Shown here piece by piece: positions 42,542 to 51,585 of a DNA stretch of 64,000 nt. A model generated the notes under the pieces. That model made no database searches. It worked only from the letters and a program-made list of their open reading frames with translations, and was not told the origin of the DNA. The position numbers and the translations under genes were made by a program. The DNA is from VXRJ01 sp965246995 (lineage in GTDB: Bacteria; Acidobacteriota; Vicinamibacteria; Vicinamibacterales; UBA8438), in NCBI GenBank assembly GCA_965246995.1, contig OZ252008.1, positions 4,402,001-4,466,000 of the forward strand, given 5' to 3'. Every line of letters starts with the position of its first letter. The stretch's first letter is position 1.

Positions 42542-43648
42542 TCACTCGCCCACGATCGCAATGCCCCAGGGTCGCTCGCCGACGGGGATCGTGGCGACGA
42601 CCTGGTTCGACTCGGTGTCGACGACGCTGACGTCGTTGGAGGGGCCGTTGGCGGTATAGAGGTAGCGGCCATCCGGCGTAACCCCGATGCCCCAGGGGCG
42701 CTCACCCACTTCCACCGTCGCCATCGGCTGCCAGGTGGCGGCATCGATGGTGACGACGGTCCCGCCACGGCCCGTGGTGACGTAAATCCGCGTGCCGTCG
42801 GGAGACACGACGATTCCCATGGGACGGACGAGATCGCCGAGCCCGGAAAGCTCGATGGTGTGGAGGACTTCGTGCGTCTGCGTATTGACGACGTGGACGG
42901 TGCCGCTGTTCTCGGCGGTGACGTAGGCGCGGTTGCCATCCGGCGAGAATGTGCTCGCCCGCGGACGGGCGCCCACTTCGAATTGGGCGACGACTTCGTT
43001 CGCAGCCGTGTCGATGGCGGAAACCTGGTTCTCTTCTTCCGAGGTGACGTAGACGAGACTGCCGTCGGGACTGATGCGGACCCCTTCGGGCTCGCTGCCG
43101 ACCGGCAGCTCGGCGACGATCTCACCGGTCGCGATATCCACGACAGTCGCCGCGCCGGCATCTTCGTTCGCGACATAGAGCCGCGCGCCGTCGCCGGTGA
43201 CTGCCATCTGCTCCGGATCGGTGCCGGCACGGATCATGTTCACCACTTCCCCGGCAGCCAGGTCGACGATGCCGATGCCGTCGGCCGACCGGTCAGGCGG
43301 CGGGAGCGCGCTCTCGTCGGTGCCGGGAGGCGCGGGTGGCGAGCCGCTCAGTGCGACAAACAACTGCGTGCGGTCGGGCGATACCTTGATGCCGCGCGGC
43401 CGCTTGCCGAGCGGGATGGTGTTCACCACCTCGTTCGTCGCGCCGGCGATAACCGTCAGGTCGCCGGAGTACTCGTTGGTGACATAGACCGTGTACGACG
43501 GCGCAGGCGGTGCTTCGTCCATCGCCGCCGCATCCTCGGCCGGGGCGTCGACGCCGCCGCCACCACAGGCCACGGAAAACGCCGTCGCCACTGCCGCCGC
43601 GGCCGCAACCAACCAATGCTCTTTCACCTTCGTTTTCATCGTTCTCAT
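42542..43648 (-). CDS. YVTN-type beta-propeller lipoprotein
   Basis: 368 residues. A lipobox (AFSVAC) ends the signal. At least six seven-blade-type YVTN repeats follow, such as YTVYVTNEYSGDLTVI, LYVANEDAGAATVVD, VYVTSEEENQVSAID, AYVTAENSGTVHVVN and LYTANGPSNDVSVVD, each with the P-D-G turn before it. Such propellers act as binding scaffolds or bind metals in nitrous-oxide-reductase-like folds. The ATG at 43648 overlaps the TGA of the cupredoxin remnant (ATGA), a coupling arrangement that fixes this start. An ATG nine bases later is also possible. Confidence 0.87.
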   Translation of the reverse strand: MRTMKTKVKEHWLVAAAAAVATAFSVACGGGGVDAPAEDAAAMDEAPPAPSYTVYVTNEYSGDLTVIAGATNEVVNTIPLGKRPRGIKVSPDRTQLFVALSGSPPAPPGTDESALPPPDRSADGIGIVDLAAGEVVNMIRAGTDPEQMAVTGDGARLYVANEDAGAATVVDIATGEIVAELPVGSEPEGVRISPDGSLVYVTSEEENQVSAIDTAANEVVAQFEVGARPRASTFSPDGNRAYVTAENSGTVHVVNTQTHEVLHTIELSGLGDLVRPMGIVVSPDGTRIYVTTGRGGTVVTIDAATWQPMATVEVGERPWGIGVTPDGRYLYTANGPSNDVSVVDTESNQVVATIPVGERPWGIAIVGE

Positions 43649-43800
43649 GGCTCCACCACAATCTGTCCCATCGCCCACAGATGCTCGTCGCACTGATAGG
43701 TGAACGTCCCGGCGCGCTCCAGATGGCCAAAAAAGACGAAGGGGACAGCGGCGCGCGGCGCCTGCCCCCTTCGAACCGTCACGAACGAACCCGGCGCGCC
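43645..43800 (-). pseudogene. Cupredoxin C-terminal remnant
   Basis: In the 152-bp gap between the multidomain propeller gene and the YVTN gene, the minus strand codes in frame for FVFFGHLERAG, TFTYQCDEHLWAMGQIVVEP. This is the last strand and copper loop of a cupredoxin (C-x2-H-x3-M) ending at TGA 43647-43645, which overlaps the YVTN start ATG. The N-terminal two thirds, including the first His ligand, are absent. The frame is continuous with the TAG stop of the upstream gene at 43803. A GTG at 43782 could start a 45-residue peptide. Confidence 0.7.
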
Positions 43801-46041
43801 CTACTTCGCGAGCGGGTCGGGACGAAGCTGGAAGTGCACCATCTTGCTCTTGGTGCCCTTGCCACCCTCGGTGTGCCAGATGTAGTTGGAGCCGTAGTTG
43901 GCCCAGAGGCCGCGGCCCTTCCACCCGGCGGTCGGGTCATCGATCCGGCCGTCGAGACCGCGGGAGTAGAACGCCATCGGGTACGGCACCCGCAGGACGG
44001 TCCACTCACCGGTGTCGGGGTCGAGCGCCAGCAGCGAATCGGATGTCGATCCGGTTGCGATCGGGACGTTCTCCCCAAGGCCGAGCGTGTTGTACTGATC
44101 GACCCAACTGTAGTAGTGGAAGTCGGCGCTCCCCGGCGTGTCGACCCCTTCCATCTGCGGGCCCGGCACCGTGTAGAGCTCCCAACCCTCGGCGCATTGC
44201 TGGCCGGTCGCGCTCGGACCGTTCATCGTGCCGCACTTCGTCCGGTCGAAGCTGGCCATCTGGCTGCTCCCCGAGAGCGCCGTCCAGATGACGCCGTTCC
44301 GGTCGACGTCGATGCCGCGCGGCGCGAAGCCGGTCTGACTCGCGTCGACGTTCGGGTTCTCGATGGAAGGCGGCTCGTAGACTTCCGCGAGGCAGGTCTC
44401 GGGCGGGTTGTCGCCCCGTTCGAGACGGACCAGGCGACCCGGGAACGGTCCGGTGCGGGTGATCCAGATCGAGTCATCCGTCGGGGACGCAATGATCCCA
44501 TAACCGAAACCGACGATCCGCGTGTCGCGCGACGGGTCGCTCTCCACCTCGCCGCCGCGGTTCGGCTCGTTCCACGGCTTCGTGATCTTGCCGTCGCCGT
44601 TGGTGTCGATGACGGTCGGGCACCAGCCCTGCGAGAAGCGCTCGTCACCCGTCTCGTCGTACAGCTTGGTGTCGATCCAGCCGATGGCGTTGCCGTCGCC
44701 ACTGAACCAGAGGGTGTCGTTGTCGTCCTCGCCGAACTGCAGGTGGTGCGTCCCGAAGCAGGTGTCGACGAGAACGAACTTCTCGGTCTCCGGGTCATAG
44801 AAGGACGCCTGCCGGCCGCTCTGGTTCAGCGGGAAGTACTCCGCGAACTTGTTGTCGGACCCCTCCTTGCACCAGTCGGGATTCGGCCGGGCACGGAGCG
44901 TCGACGTCATCCAGACACGGCCCTTCTGATCCATCATCGGGTTGTGCGGGTCGGACGAGTTCTCCTGCCCGTCCGGACCGCCGCGGCCCCAGAGGAGCTG
45001 GTCGCCCCAGTAGTACGACGACTGGAGTTGCTCCTGCGGGAAGCGCGACGGGACCGAATTCGGGTCCGCCGGCCGCACCGGGATCGGCAACTCGACCGAC
45101 GAGTTCTCGACCGGGTCGACGATCGTCAGGCTGCCGTGGCCGGCCGACACGCCGTAGACCGGGCCGCCGCCATTGACGGTCGGGTTCCGCTTGTCGGTCG
45201 TGATCTCGTCATGGATGAAGGAGCTGTCGGTCCCCCAGTCCCAGAGCGTGACCACCAGGTTCTGCTCCACGCCATCCGGACGCGGCGGCCGCGGCGGCGT
45301 CTCGCCGGCGGCGATCCGGTCGGTCCAGTCGGCGAACATCCCGAGCGCGCGCTCGCGACCCATCCGGTTCATCGCGGCGCTCATCGAGGTGCCGCGCTGA
45401 CCGGTCTGCACCCGGTGATCCCAAGCGGAGGCGGTAGAGTCGAAGTCGCTCACGTGTTCCACTACGCGGGTCGCCTCGTTGCCAAGCTGGTGGCAGAGCT
45501 GGCAACCCTGCTTCATCACGTCGACCCATTGCTGCTGCGTCCGCATGTTCGGCGAGATGCCATTCCCCTCCGGCCCCGTGCCGGGGAACTCGCTCGCCGG
45601 CGGCGGCTCGATGAGCGAGTACCAGTAGTTACCCGGGTAGTACTCTGCAGCGGCCTGCTCGTTCGGCGCGACAACCGCCGCGAGCGTGACGTCCTCGGTG
45701 GTGGGCGAAAGCTTCACCTTCTCGGAGTCGACCAGCCCGTAGCCACGGACCCAGATGTCGTAGGTAGCATCCGGAAGCTGCGGCATGACGAAGTGGCCGT
45801 CGTCGTCGGTGACGACAATCTTGGCGAACCTCGTCTCCAGCTCCTCCGTCTCGGCGATGACCCAGACGCCTCCCTCCGGGCCATTGCTGCTCTGGACGAC
45901 GCCACTTATGTAGCCGTCAGCCTCCTGCGCAGCCTCCTCGGCCGTTGGCATTGCCCCGAAGACGGCGACGGCGCCGACGAGCGCCGCAACGACGGCTCCG
46001 AGCCGCAGCGTGCGCCATGACGTGTGTTTGCGCGCGTTCAT
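43801..46041 (-). CDS. Exported multidomain protein: carboxypeptidase-regulatory-like domain, cytochrome c-like motif and lyase-type propeller
   Basis: 746 residues. After a signal peptide a carboxypeptidase-regulatory-like beta-sandwich (about 43-120: GYISGVVQSSNGPEGGVWVI, DGHFVMPQLPDATYDIWVRG) leads to a single CxxCH motif (CQLCH, residues 180-184). The remaining 500 residues form a propeller of the virginiamycin-B-lyase/NHL kind (GRVWMTSTLRARPNP, GIIASPTDDSIWITRTGP, GIDVDRNGVIWTALSG) ending KMVHFQLRPDP. The same combination is known from acidobacterial and planctomycete envelope proteins, function unproven. It lies upstream of the YVTN gene with the cupredoxin remnant between them. Confidence 0.87.
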   Translation of the reverse strand: MNARKHTSWRTLRLGAVVAALVGAVAVFGAMPTAEEAAQEADGYISGVVQSSNGPEGGVWVIAETEELETRFAKIVVTDDDGHFVMPQLPDATYDIWVRGYGLVDSEKVKLSPTTEDVTLAAVVAPNEQAAAEYYPGNYWYSLIEPPPASEFPGTGPEGNGISPNMRTQQQWVDVMKQGCQLCHQLGNEATRVVEHVSDFDSTASAWDHRVQTGQRGTSMSAAMNRMGRERALGMFADWTDRIAAGETPPRPPRPDGVEQNLVVTLWDWGTDSSFIHDEITTDKRNPTVNGGGPVYGVSAGHGSLTIVDPVENSSVELPIPVRPADPNSVPSRFPQEQLQSSYYWGDQLLWGRGGPDGQENSSDPHNPMMDQKGRVWMTSTLRARPNPDWCKEGSDNKFAEYFPLNQSGRQASFYDPETEKFVLVDTCFGTHHLQFGEDDNDTLWFSGDGNAIGWIDTKLYDETGDERFSQGWCPTVIDTNGDGKITKPWNEPNRGGEVESDPSRDTRIVGFGYGIIASPTDDSIWITRTGPFPGRLVRLERGDNPPETCLAEVYEPPSIENPNVDASQTGFAPRGIDVDRNGVIWTALSGSSQMASFDRTKCGTMNGPSATGQQCAEGWELYTVPGPQMEGVDTPGSADFHYYSWVDQYNTLGLGENVPIATGSTSDSLLALDPDTGEWTVLRVPYPMAFYSRGLDGRIDDPTAGWKGRGLWANYGSNYIWHTEGGKGTKSKMVHFQLRPDPLAK

Positions 46042-46149
46042 GTCTGTCCTCCTGAGTCCGCGTCCGTATCGTCTCCCTGCGAGTCCGTCCAGTGTCGTAG
46101 TCCGTAGCGCGTGATTATTGATCGGTTTCGGGCGATTGTCTCGACTTCT

Positions 46150-47637
46150 TTACTGCTCCTGCTGCTCGGCTAGCGCCAGCCGCTCCGCCGGAGACAGATC
46201 CACCGGCCGCCGGTTGCCAATGTTCGGGTCGGCGCCCAGTTCGGCGAGCAACTCCACCAGTTCCGGATGCCGGTTGAACGTATTGGGATAGAAGACGCCC
46301 TGCGCGATGGAGAGGGGCGACCAGCCGTTCTCGTTCACGGCGTCAATGCTCGCACCCTTCTCAACCAGGAACCGGACGATGTTGTCCGCACCGCGGTGGA
46401 TCGCGCCGTGAAGCGCCGTGTCGCCGTTCACATCGGCCGCGTTCACGTCGTTGCCCAACTCCCACGCGAGCCTGACGGCAGCGAGCGCTTCCTCGTTGGT
46501 GCCGGGGTTCTCGCCGATCTTCCAGATGCCGACGCCGGAGGCGGCCATCAACGGTGTCGCCCCCTCTTCCGTCGTGATGGAGGGATCGGCGCCCAGGTCG
46601 ACCAGCAACTGCATCATCTCGACATCGGCCACCTTCGCAGCCTGCAGGAACGGCGTCGAGCCAAGCCGGTTCAGGACGTTGCGGTTGCCGTCGCGCGGCT
46701 CCTTCGTCTGGCGCACATCCAGATCCGCGCCAGCCGCGGCGAGGGCGCGCACCATGTCGAAGTCGTCGAGCTCACCCAGCGGCACCGGGAACGGCGGATT
46801 GCGGCCAAGATTCGGACGGCGCGTCCAGACCACCTGATGGAGTGCGGTCCAGCCGTTGCCAGAAGCGTTCGGGTCGGCACCCTGGTCGAGCAGGGCTTGC
46901 GCGAAATCGTACTGGGCGTTGTAGACCGCAAGCACGAGTGCGCTCATGCCGCGCTCCGGCAGCATGTCATCGACGTTCGCACCCGCGCGGACGAGCGGCG
47001 CGAGCAATTCGATATGGCCTTCGCGGGCCGCGAACAGGACCGGCGTGAAACCCCTCGCAGACCGGGCGTTCGGATCCGCGCCGGCTACGAGCAGCCGCTC
47101 GACCGCCGCTGCCTGATTCTGCGCCGCGGCCCACATCAGGGCCGTCTGGCCCCGCCAGGCCTCCACCGCATCCACGGTGGCGCCCTGCGCGAGCAGCGCG
47201 TCGATCGCGTCGCCGTTCCCGGTCCGCGCCGCGGTCATCAGCGGCGTCTCGCCCTCCGGATTGGCGCGGTTGGGATCGGCGTCCGCTTCGAGGAGGCGGG
47301 TGATCATCGGCGTGCTGCCGTTGAGCGAGGCGAGCGCGAGCGGCGTCACGTCGTAGCGGTTCGTCGCATCGACCGGCGCGCCGGCATCGAGTAGCTGCCG
47401 CGCAATGTCGAGATGGTCATGGTGGGCGGCCCAATGGAGGGCCGTCGTCCCGTCCGCCTCCGTCGTGTTGACCGCGACGCCGTCCGCCAGCAGTTCCCGC
47501 ACCGCCTCCGCGTCGCCTGCCTTGACCGCGGTGACGAGCGGTGTGTCGGCCGCCCGCGCCGAGGCCGGAGTTCCCACTGCGAGCAGGGCGACGGCGACAA
47601 TGGCGATGGTCAGGAGCGTGTTACGCATGGACGACAT
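46150..47637 (-). CDS. Exported ankyrin-repeat protein (operon A, third gene)
   Basis: About 495 residues. Signal peptide (LLTIAIVAVALLAVGTPASARA), then roughly ten ankyrin repeats, e.g. DGTTALHWAAHHDHLDIARQ, GETPLMTAARTGNGDAIDAL, RGFTPVLFAAREGHIELLAP and NGDTALHGAIHRGADNIVRF. Ankyrin repeats bind proteins; here they would do so outside the cytoplasm. It closely resembles the protein at 54225. The start is uncertain: frames open from 47676, but the signal peptide favours 47637 or 47628. It follows the DUF1552 gene directly. Confidence 0.88.
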   Translation of the reverse strand: MSSMRNTLLTIAIVAVALLAVGTPASARAADTPLVTAVKAGDAEAVRELLADGVAVNTTEADGTTALHWAAHHDHLDIARQLLDAGAPVDATNRYDVTPLALASLNGSTPMITRLLEADADPNRANPEGETPLMTAARTGNGDAIDALLAQGATVDAVEAWRGQTALMWAAAQNQAAAVERLLVAGADPNARSARGFTPVLFAAREGHIELLAPLVRAGANVDDMLPERGMSALVLAVYNAQYDFAQALLDQGADPNASGNGWTALHQVVWTRRPNLGRNPPFPVPLGELDDFDMVRALAAAGADLDVRQTKEPRDGNRNVLNRLGSTPFLQAAKVADVEMMQLLVDLGADPSITTEEGATPLMAASGVGIWKIGENPGTNEEALAAVRLAWELGNDVNAADVNGDTALHGAIHRGADNIVRFLVEKGASIDAVNENGWSPLSIAQGVFYPNTFNRHPELVELLAELGADPNIGNRRPVDLSPAERLALAEQQEQ

Positions 47638-47679
47638 GCCGACGTGAACGTCAGCGTCCGGGCGGCCCAGAGTCATGGT

Positions 47680-49035
47680 CTAGACGTTCGCGAGGGTTTC
47701 CATCCCGAGACGGCCGGTGCTGTCGCCCAGATCGTCGACCGGAACGCCCGCCTTGTCGAGCATGCTGACGAGGAGGTTGGCCATCGGGGTCTCGCCCTCG
47801 TACTTCAGGTGACGCCCCCCCTGCAGCGCGCCGGCGCCGCCCCCGGCCAGAATCAGCGGCAGGTCCATGTGCGAGTGCTGATCGCCATCGCTGATGCCGC
47901 CGCCGTAGAGGATCATCGACTGATCGAGCAGCGTGCCGTCACCGTCCGGCGTCGCCGCGAGCTTCTCCAGGAAGCCGGCGAGCAGACTCACCTGATAGGT
48001 GTTGATCATGGCGTACTTCTCGAGCCGCTCGACGTCCATCTGGTGATGCGACATCGCGTGATGCGGGTCCGGAACGCCGATCTCCGGGAAGCTCTGCGCC
48101 GTCTGCTCGCGGCCGATGAGGAAGGTGAAGACCCGGGTGATGTCGGCCTGGAAGGCGAGTGCCTGCAGGTCGAACATCAGCCTCGCGTGCTCGTCGAACG
48201 ACTCCGGGATGCCGACGGGACGCTCCAGGACTTCCGGAAGCGTGGCGTCCGTCTGCGCCTCGGCGCGCGAGATGCGACGCTCGATCTCCCGCACCGCCTC
48301 GAGGTACTGCGTAACGCGCGACCGGTCGGCAGTGCCGAGGCTGCGGTCGAGGCGCGCCATGTCCTCGCGGACCGCGTCGAGGATGCTGCGGTCGTCCTGC
48401 AAACGGGCGACACGCTGATCCTCGGTCCCGCCTTCGCCAAAGAGGCGCTCGAAGACGACGCGCGGGTTGTGCTCCATCGGGAGCGGCGTGGTGGGTGTCC
48501 GCCACGAGAACGTATTGGTATAGACGCAGGAGTAGCCGTTGTCGCAGTTGCCGACGACAAAGCTGTTCTCGAGCGCCAGTTCGAGCGACGGCAACGGCGT
48601 CTCCTGGCCGAGCGTGGCCGCGGCAATCTGGTCCGCCGTCGTGCCGGCACGGACGTCCGCGCCCTCGGTCCGCTTCGGGTGAACGCCGTTCAGCCAGACC
48701 GCGCTCGCGCGCGAGTGTTCGCCGTTTCCGTCGCCCCAGGCCTCCGCCTGCCGGTGATCCAGCCCGGTCGGGATGACGACCTGATCGCGCACGTTGGCGA
48801 GCGGCTGCAGGCTGCGCGACAACTCGAGCGATCCACCGTCGCCCGGTGGCGTCCACGCGGCCATGTTGGCGCCGTTGGGGATATAGATGAAGCCGAGGCG
48901 CGGCGACGGCTTCGCGGCCGTCCGCGCCAGCGCGGTGCCGGCCGGCACCATCGCGTCGAGCAGCGGCAACGCCAGCGTCGCACCCACCCCGCGCAGGAAC
49001 GTCCGGCGGGGCAACGACATCTTCGTGATCATCAT
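47680..49035 (-). CDS. DUF1552 domain protein, Tat-exported (operon A, second gene)
   Basis: 451 residues. Twin-arginine signal (PRRTFLRGVGATLALPLLDA). DUF1552 (PF07586) is related to DUF1501 and usually paired with DUF1592. Visible blocks: GFIYIPNGANM, GNGEHSRASAVWLNGVHPK, YSCVYTNTFSWR, NPRVVFERLFG, DITRVFTFLIGRE, HAMSHHQMD and MILYGGGISDGDQH. The ATG at 49035 overlaps the stop of the DUF1592 gene by four bases (ATGA). Paralogue at 55781. Confidence 0.93.
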   Translation of the reverse strand: MMITKMSLPRRTFLRGVGATLALPLLDAMVPAGTALARTAAKPSPRLGFIYIPNGANMAAWTPPGDGGSLELSRSLQPLANVRDQVVIPTGLDHRQAEAWGDGNGEHSRASAVWLNGVHPKRTEGADVRAGTTADQIAAATLGQETPLPSLELALENSFVVGNCDNGYSCVYTNTFSWRTPTTPLPMEHNPRVVFERLFGEGGTEDQRVARLQDDRSILDAVREDMARLDRSLGTADRSRVTQYLEAVREIERRISRAEAQTDATLPEVLERPVGIPESFDEHARLMFDLQALAFQADITRVFTFLIGREQTAQSFPEIGVPDPHHAMSHHQMDVERLEKYAMINTYQVSLLAGFLEKLAATPDGDGTLLDQSMILYGGGISDGDQHSHMDLPLILAGGGAGALQGGRHLKYEGETPMANLLVSMLDKAGVPVDDLGDSTGRLGMETLANV

Positions 49036-51437
49036 GACGACGTTCTCCTCATCTGGAACGGCATGCTCCGGACGATCCCCTTGATAAGTGTCGACAACCG
49101 GTAGTCGTCGTCGGCGGCTTCCCGGACAATCGCCCGCACCGTAGGGGCGTCATAGTACTCCACCCCACGCCCGAGGGCGTAGATGAGCAGCTTCTCGGTG
49201 ACGGTCGTGACGAAGCGGTCGGGATGGCTCAGCAGCGCCGCTTTCAACTCCGCCGGCCCGTCGAACGTTGCGCCGTCGGGCAATTCGCCCGAGGCATCGA
49301 TCGTCTGCTTCGTCTCGCTCCGGTCGCGCCAGCGTCCGATCGCGTCGAAGTTCTCCAGTGACAACCCGACCGGGTCCATGAGCTGGTGGCAACTCGCACA
49401 GACCGGGTTGGCCCGGTGCTGCGCCATCGCCTCACGCATCGAGAGCGCCTGCCCGCCCTCGGCGGTCGCCAACTCCGGCACGTTCGGCGGAGGGGGCGGC
49501 GGGGGCGTCCCGAGGATGTTCTCAAGCACCCACTTGCCGCGGTTCACCGGCGATGTCCGGTTGGCATACGAAGTGACGGTCAGGATGCTGCCATGGCCCA
49601 GCAGGCCGCCGCGCGCCGTCTCATCGAGCCCGACGCGGCGGAAGTGGCTCCCGCGGACCCCGGGAATGCCGTAGTGGCGCGCGAGCCGCTCGTTGACGAA
49701 CGTGTAGTCCGCGGCGAGCAGGTCGAGAGTGCTCCGATTTTCGCTCAGCACGCTGTCGAAAAGCAGCTCCGTCTCGCGGCGGAACGCCCGGCGAAGCGCC
49801 TCGCCGAAGTCGGGGAAAATGTCCTCGTCCGGCTGCACCGCGGCGGCGTTCCGTAGCGTCAGCCACTGGCCGGCGAAGTTGCTGGTGAGCGCCTCCGAGC
49901 GGGGGTCGGCCAGCATTCGCTCGACCTGCCCGTCGAACGTGGTCGCGTCGCTCAGCTCGCCCCGCTCGGCCAGATCGAGGAGTTCCTCGTCCGGAATGCT
50001 GCTCCAGAGGAAGAATGACAGGCGCGACGCCAGTTCGAGATCGCTGACGCGGTAGCTGGCCCCCGCCGCCGCGCCGTCCGGGTCGCGCTCCACACGGAAG
50101 AGGAACTCGGGGCTGACCAGCAGCCGGCGGAGCGCCATCTCGATCCCGGTGTCGAAGCTGCCACCGGCGCGGCCTCGCTCGTAGAACACGAGCAGGCGGC
50201 CGATGTCCTCGTCGTCAACCGGCCGGCGGAACGCGCGCCGGGCGAGCGTCGAGAGGATCTCGTGCGCGCAGGCATTCTCGGCGTCGGCAGTCGCATCGGC
50301 GTCAGGCCGGCAGCGGAAGATCTGTTCACGGCTCGGCGTCTCATCAATGGGGCGCGAGCCGCTGGACTCGTACGGCCCGGCGATGGTCACGCTCTCGACG
50401 TACGGCTGGTAGCGTGAATCCCCGCCCGATCCCTCGCCGGTGAACGGCCGCAGGTACAGCTTGCGGAGCCCTTCCGGCTCGGCCGAGGTCTTGCGCAGGA
50501 ACGCGATGCCCACTTCGTGCGGTCCCGCGGTCACCGGCACCCGCACCTCCAGGTCTTCGATCTCCGGCACGTAGAGGCCACGTGGATCGTCCTGGTCCGG
50601 CGACTTGCCGACCCTCAGCAACTCGATCCGTTCGCCGTCGATCGTGATCTCGAGATCGTGCGGCTCGATGCGCAGTGGACCGTCCGGCAGCACCTCAATG
50701 ACGTACTCGGCGTCTTCGGGGAAGTTGTACTCGACCAACATGCCGCCTCGGGTGCCGAACGGGAGGCCCTCCATCCGCGCGTCCTGCCCCAGGTCGGAGG
50801 CGACGCGGAAGATCTCGGCGGTCGGAGACGGCACCGGCGACGCGACAGCGAGGCGGCTGATCTTGCGCCCGGCCGAAAGATAGCGATCCATGAGCGTTGG
50901 CGATACGCCCAGCACGCCGGCGATGTTGTCGAACCCGTAGCTGGTATCGTCCGCCGGCAGCAGGTCGTCGACGCTCACATCGAGCGCGAGCAGGTCCCGG
51001 ACGGCGTTGCGGTACTCGGTGCGGCTAAGCCGGTGGAATGTCTCGGTCCGTCCCGGGTTGGGATCAGCGGTGGCAGCCGCGTCCAGTTCCCCTTCCAGCC
51101 AGGCGCGAAAGGCGCCGTACGTCGCATCGTCCGGGCGCGGCCGGGGACGCGGCGGCATGGCGCCGGCGCGCAGCTTGCGCACCACCTTCTCCCACTGCTC
51201 GGGATGCGCCGCCACCTCGGCGACGTCGAGGGAATCGAGTGAGAAGCCGCCGGTCTCCAGGCGGTCGTTGTGGCAACCGGCGCAGTAGCGGTCGATGAGC
51301 GCCTGCTGATCGAGCTCGGCCGAGGCGGCGGATCCACCGCCGGCCTGCGGGGAGGCTGTGGCTGGGGTGGTCGCCGCCAGAACGACAGCGACAACTCCCG
51401 CCGCCAACGCGAACGCGATGCGTGCGCTTCTCGGCAT
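49032..51437 (-). CDS. DUF1592 cytochrome c-like protein (operon A, first gene)
   Basis: 801 residues. Signal peptide to about residue 28, haem motif CAGCH (52-56) in a cytochrome domain, then DUF1587 (FHRLSRTEYRNAVRDLL), DUF1595 (LSTLARRAFRRPVDDEDI), DUF1592 (ALRRLLVSPEFLFRVERDP, LASRLSFFLWSSIPDEELL), DUF1588 (RRVGLDETARGGLLGHGSIL, second CASCH) and DUF1585 (TVTEKLLIYALGRGVEYYD) at the end. ATG 51437 gives a length one residue shorter than the paralogue at 57130 and begins the signal; the frame is open further upstream without support. Function unknown. Confidence 0.94.
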   Translation of the reverse strand: MPRSARIAFALAAGVVAVVLAATTPATASPQAGGGSAASAELDQQALIDRYCAGCHNDRLETGGFSLDSLDVAEVAAHPEQWEKVVRKLRAGAMPPRPRPRPDDATYGAFRAWLEGELDAAATADPNPGRTETFHRLSRTEYRNAVRDLLALDVSVDDLLPADDTSYGFDNIAGVLGVSPTLMDRYLSAGRKISRLAVASPVPSPTAEIFRVASDLGQDARMEGLPFGTRGGMLVEYNFPEDAEYVIEVLPDGPLRIEPHDLEITIDGERIELLRVGKSPDQDDPRGLYVPEIEDLEVRVPVTAGPHEVGIAFLRKTSAEPEGLRKLYLRPFTGEGSGGDSRYQPYVESVTIAGPYESSGSRPIDETPSREQIFRCRPDADATADAENACAHEILSTLARRAFRRPVDDEDIGRLLVFYERGRAGGSFDTGIEMALRRLLVSPEFLFRVERDPDGAAAGASYRVSDLELASRLSFFLWSSIPDEELLDLAERGELSDATTFDGQVERMLADPRSEALTSNFAGQWLTLRNAAAVQPDEDIFPDFGEALRRAFRRETELLFDSVLSENRSTLDLLAADYTFVNERLARHYGIPGVRGSHFRRVGLDETARGGLLGHGSILTVTSYANRTSPVNRGKWVLENILGTPPPPPPPNVPELATAEGGQALSMREAMAQHRANPVCASCHQLMDPVGLSLENFDAIGRWRDRSETKQTIDASGELPDGATFDGPAELKAALLSHPDRFVTTVTEKLLIYALGRGVEYYDAPTVRAIVREAADDDYRLSTLIKGIVRSMPFQMRRTSS

Positions 51438-51585
51438 GCTGTAACACCGGACGATGCAGCGCAGCCGCGCGCAGACACCCGTCCCCTCTGGAAAACCAGT
51501 CCATTCTGAATCGAAGCGCCGAGGTGTGTCAATCGGTGTCCGAGTGGGGTAGCATGGGCGAAATCCGGGTTCGAGGAGGGATGCC

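Noticed and set aside
43510..46020. A plus-strand open frame of about 836 codons antisense to the propeller genes
   Set aside because: Low-complexity Arg/Val/Pro translation, no signal or motif, and it spans an intergenic gap between two well-supported minus-strand genes.
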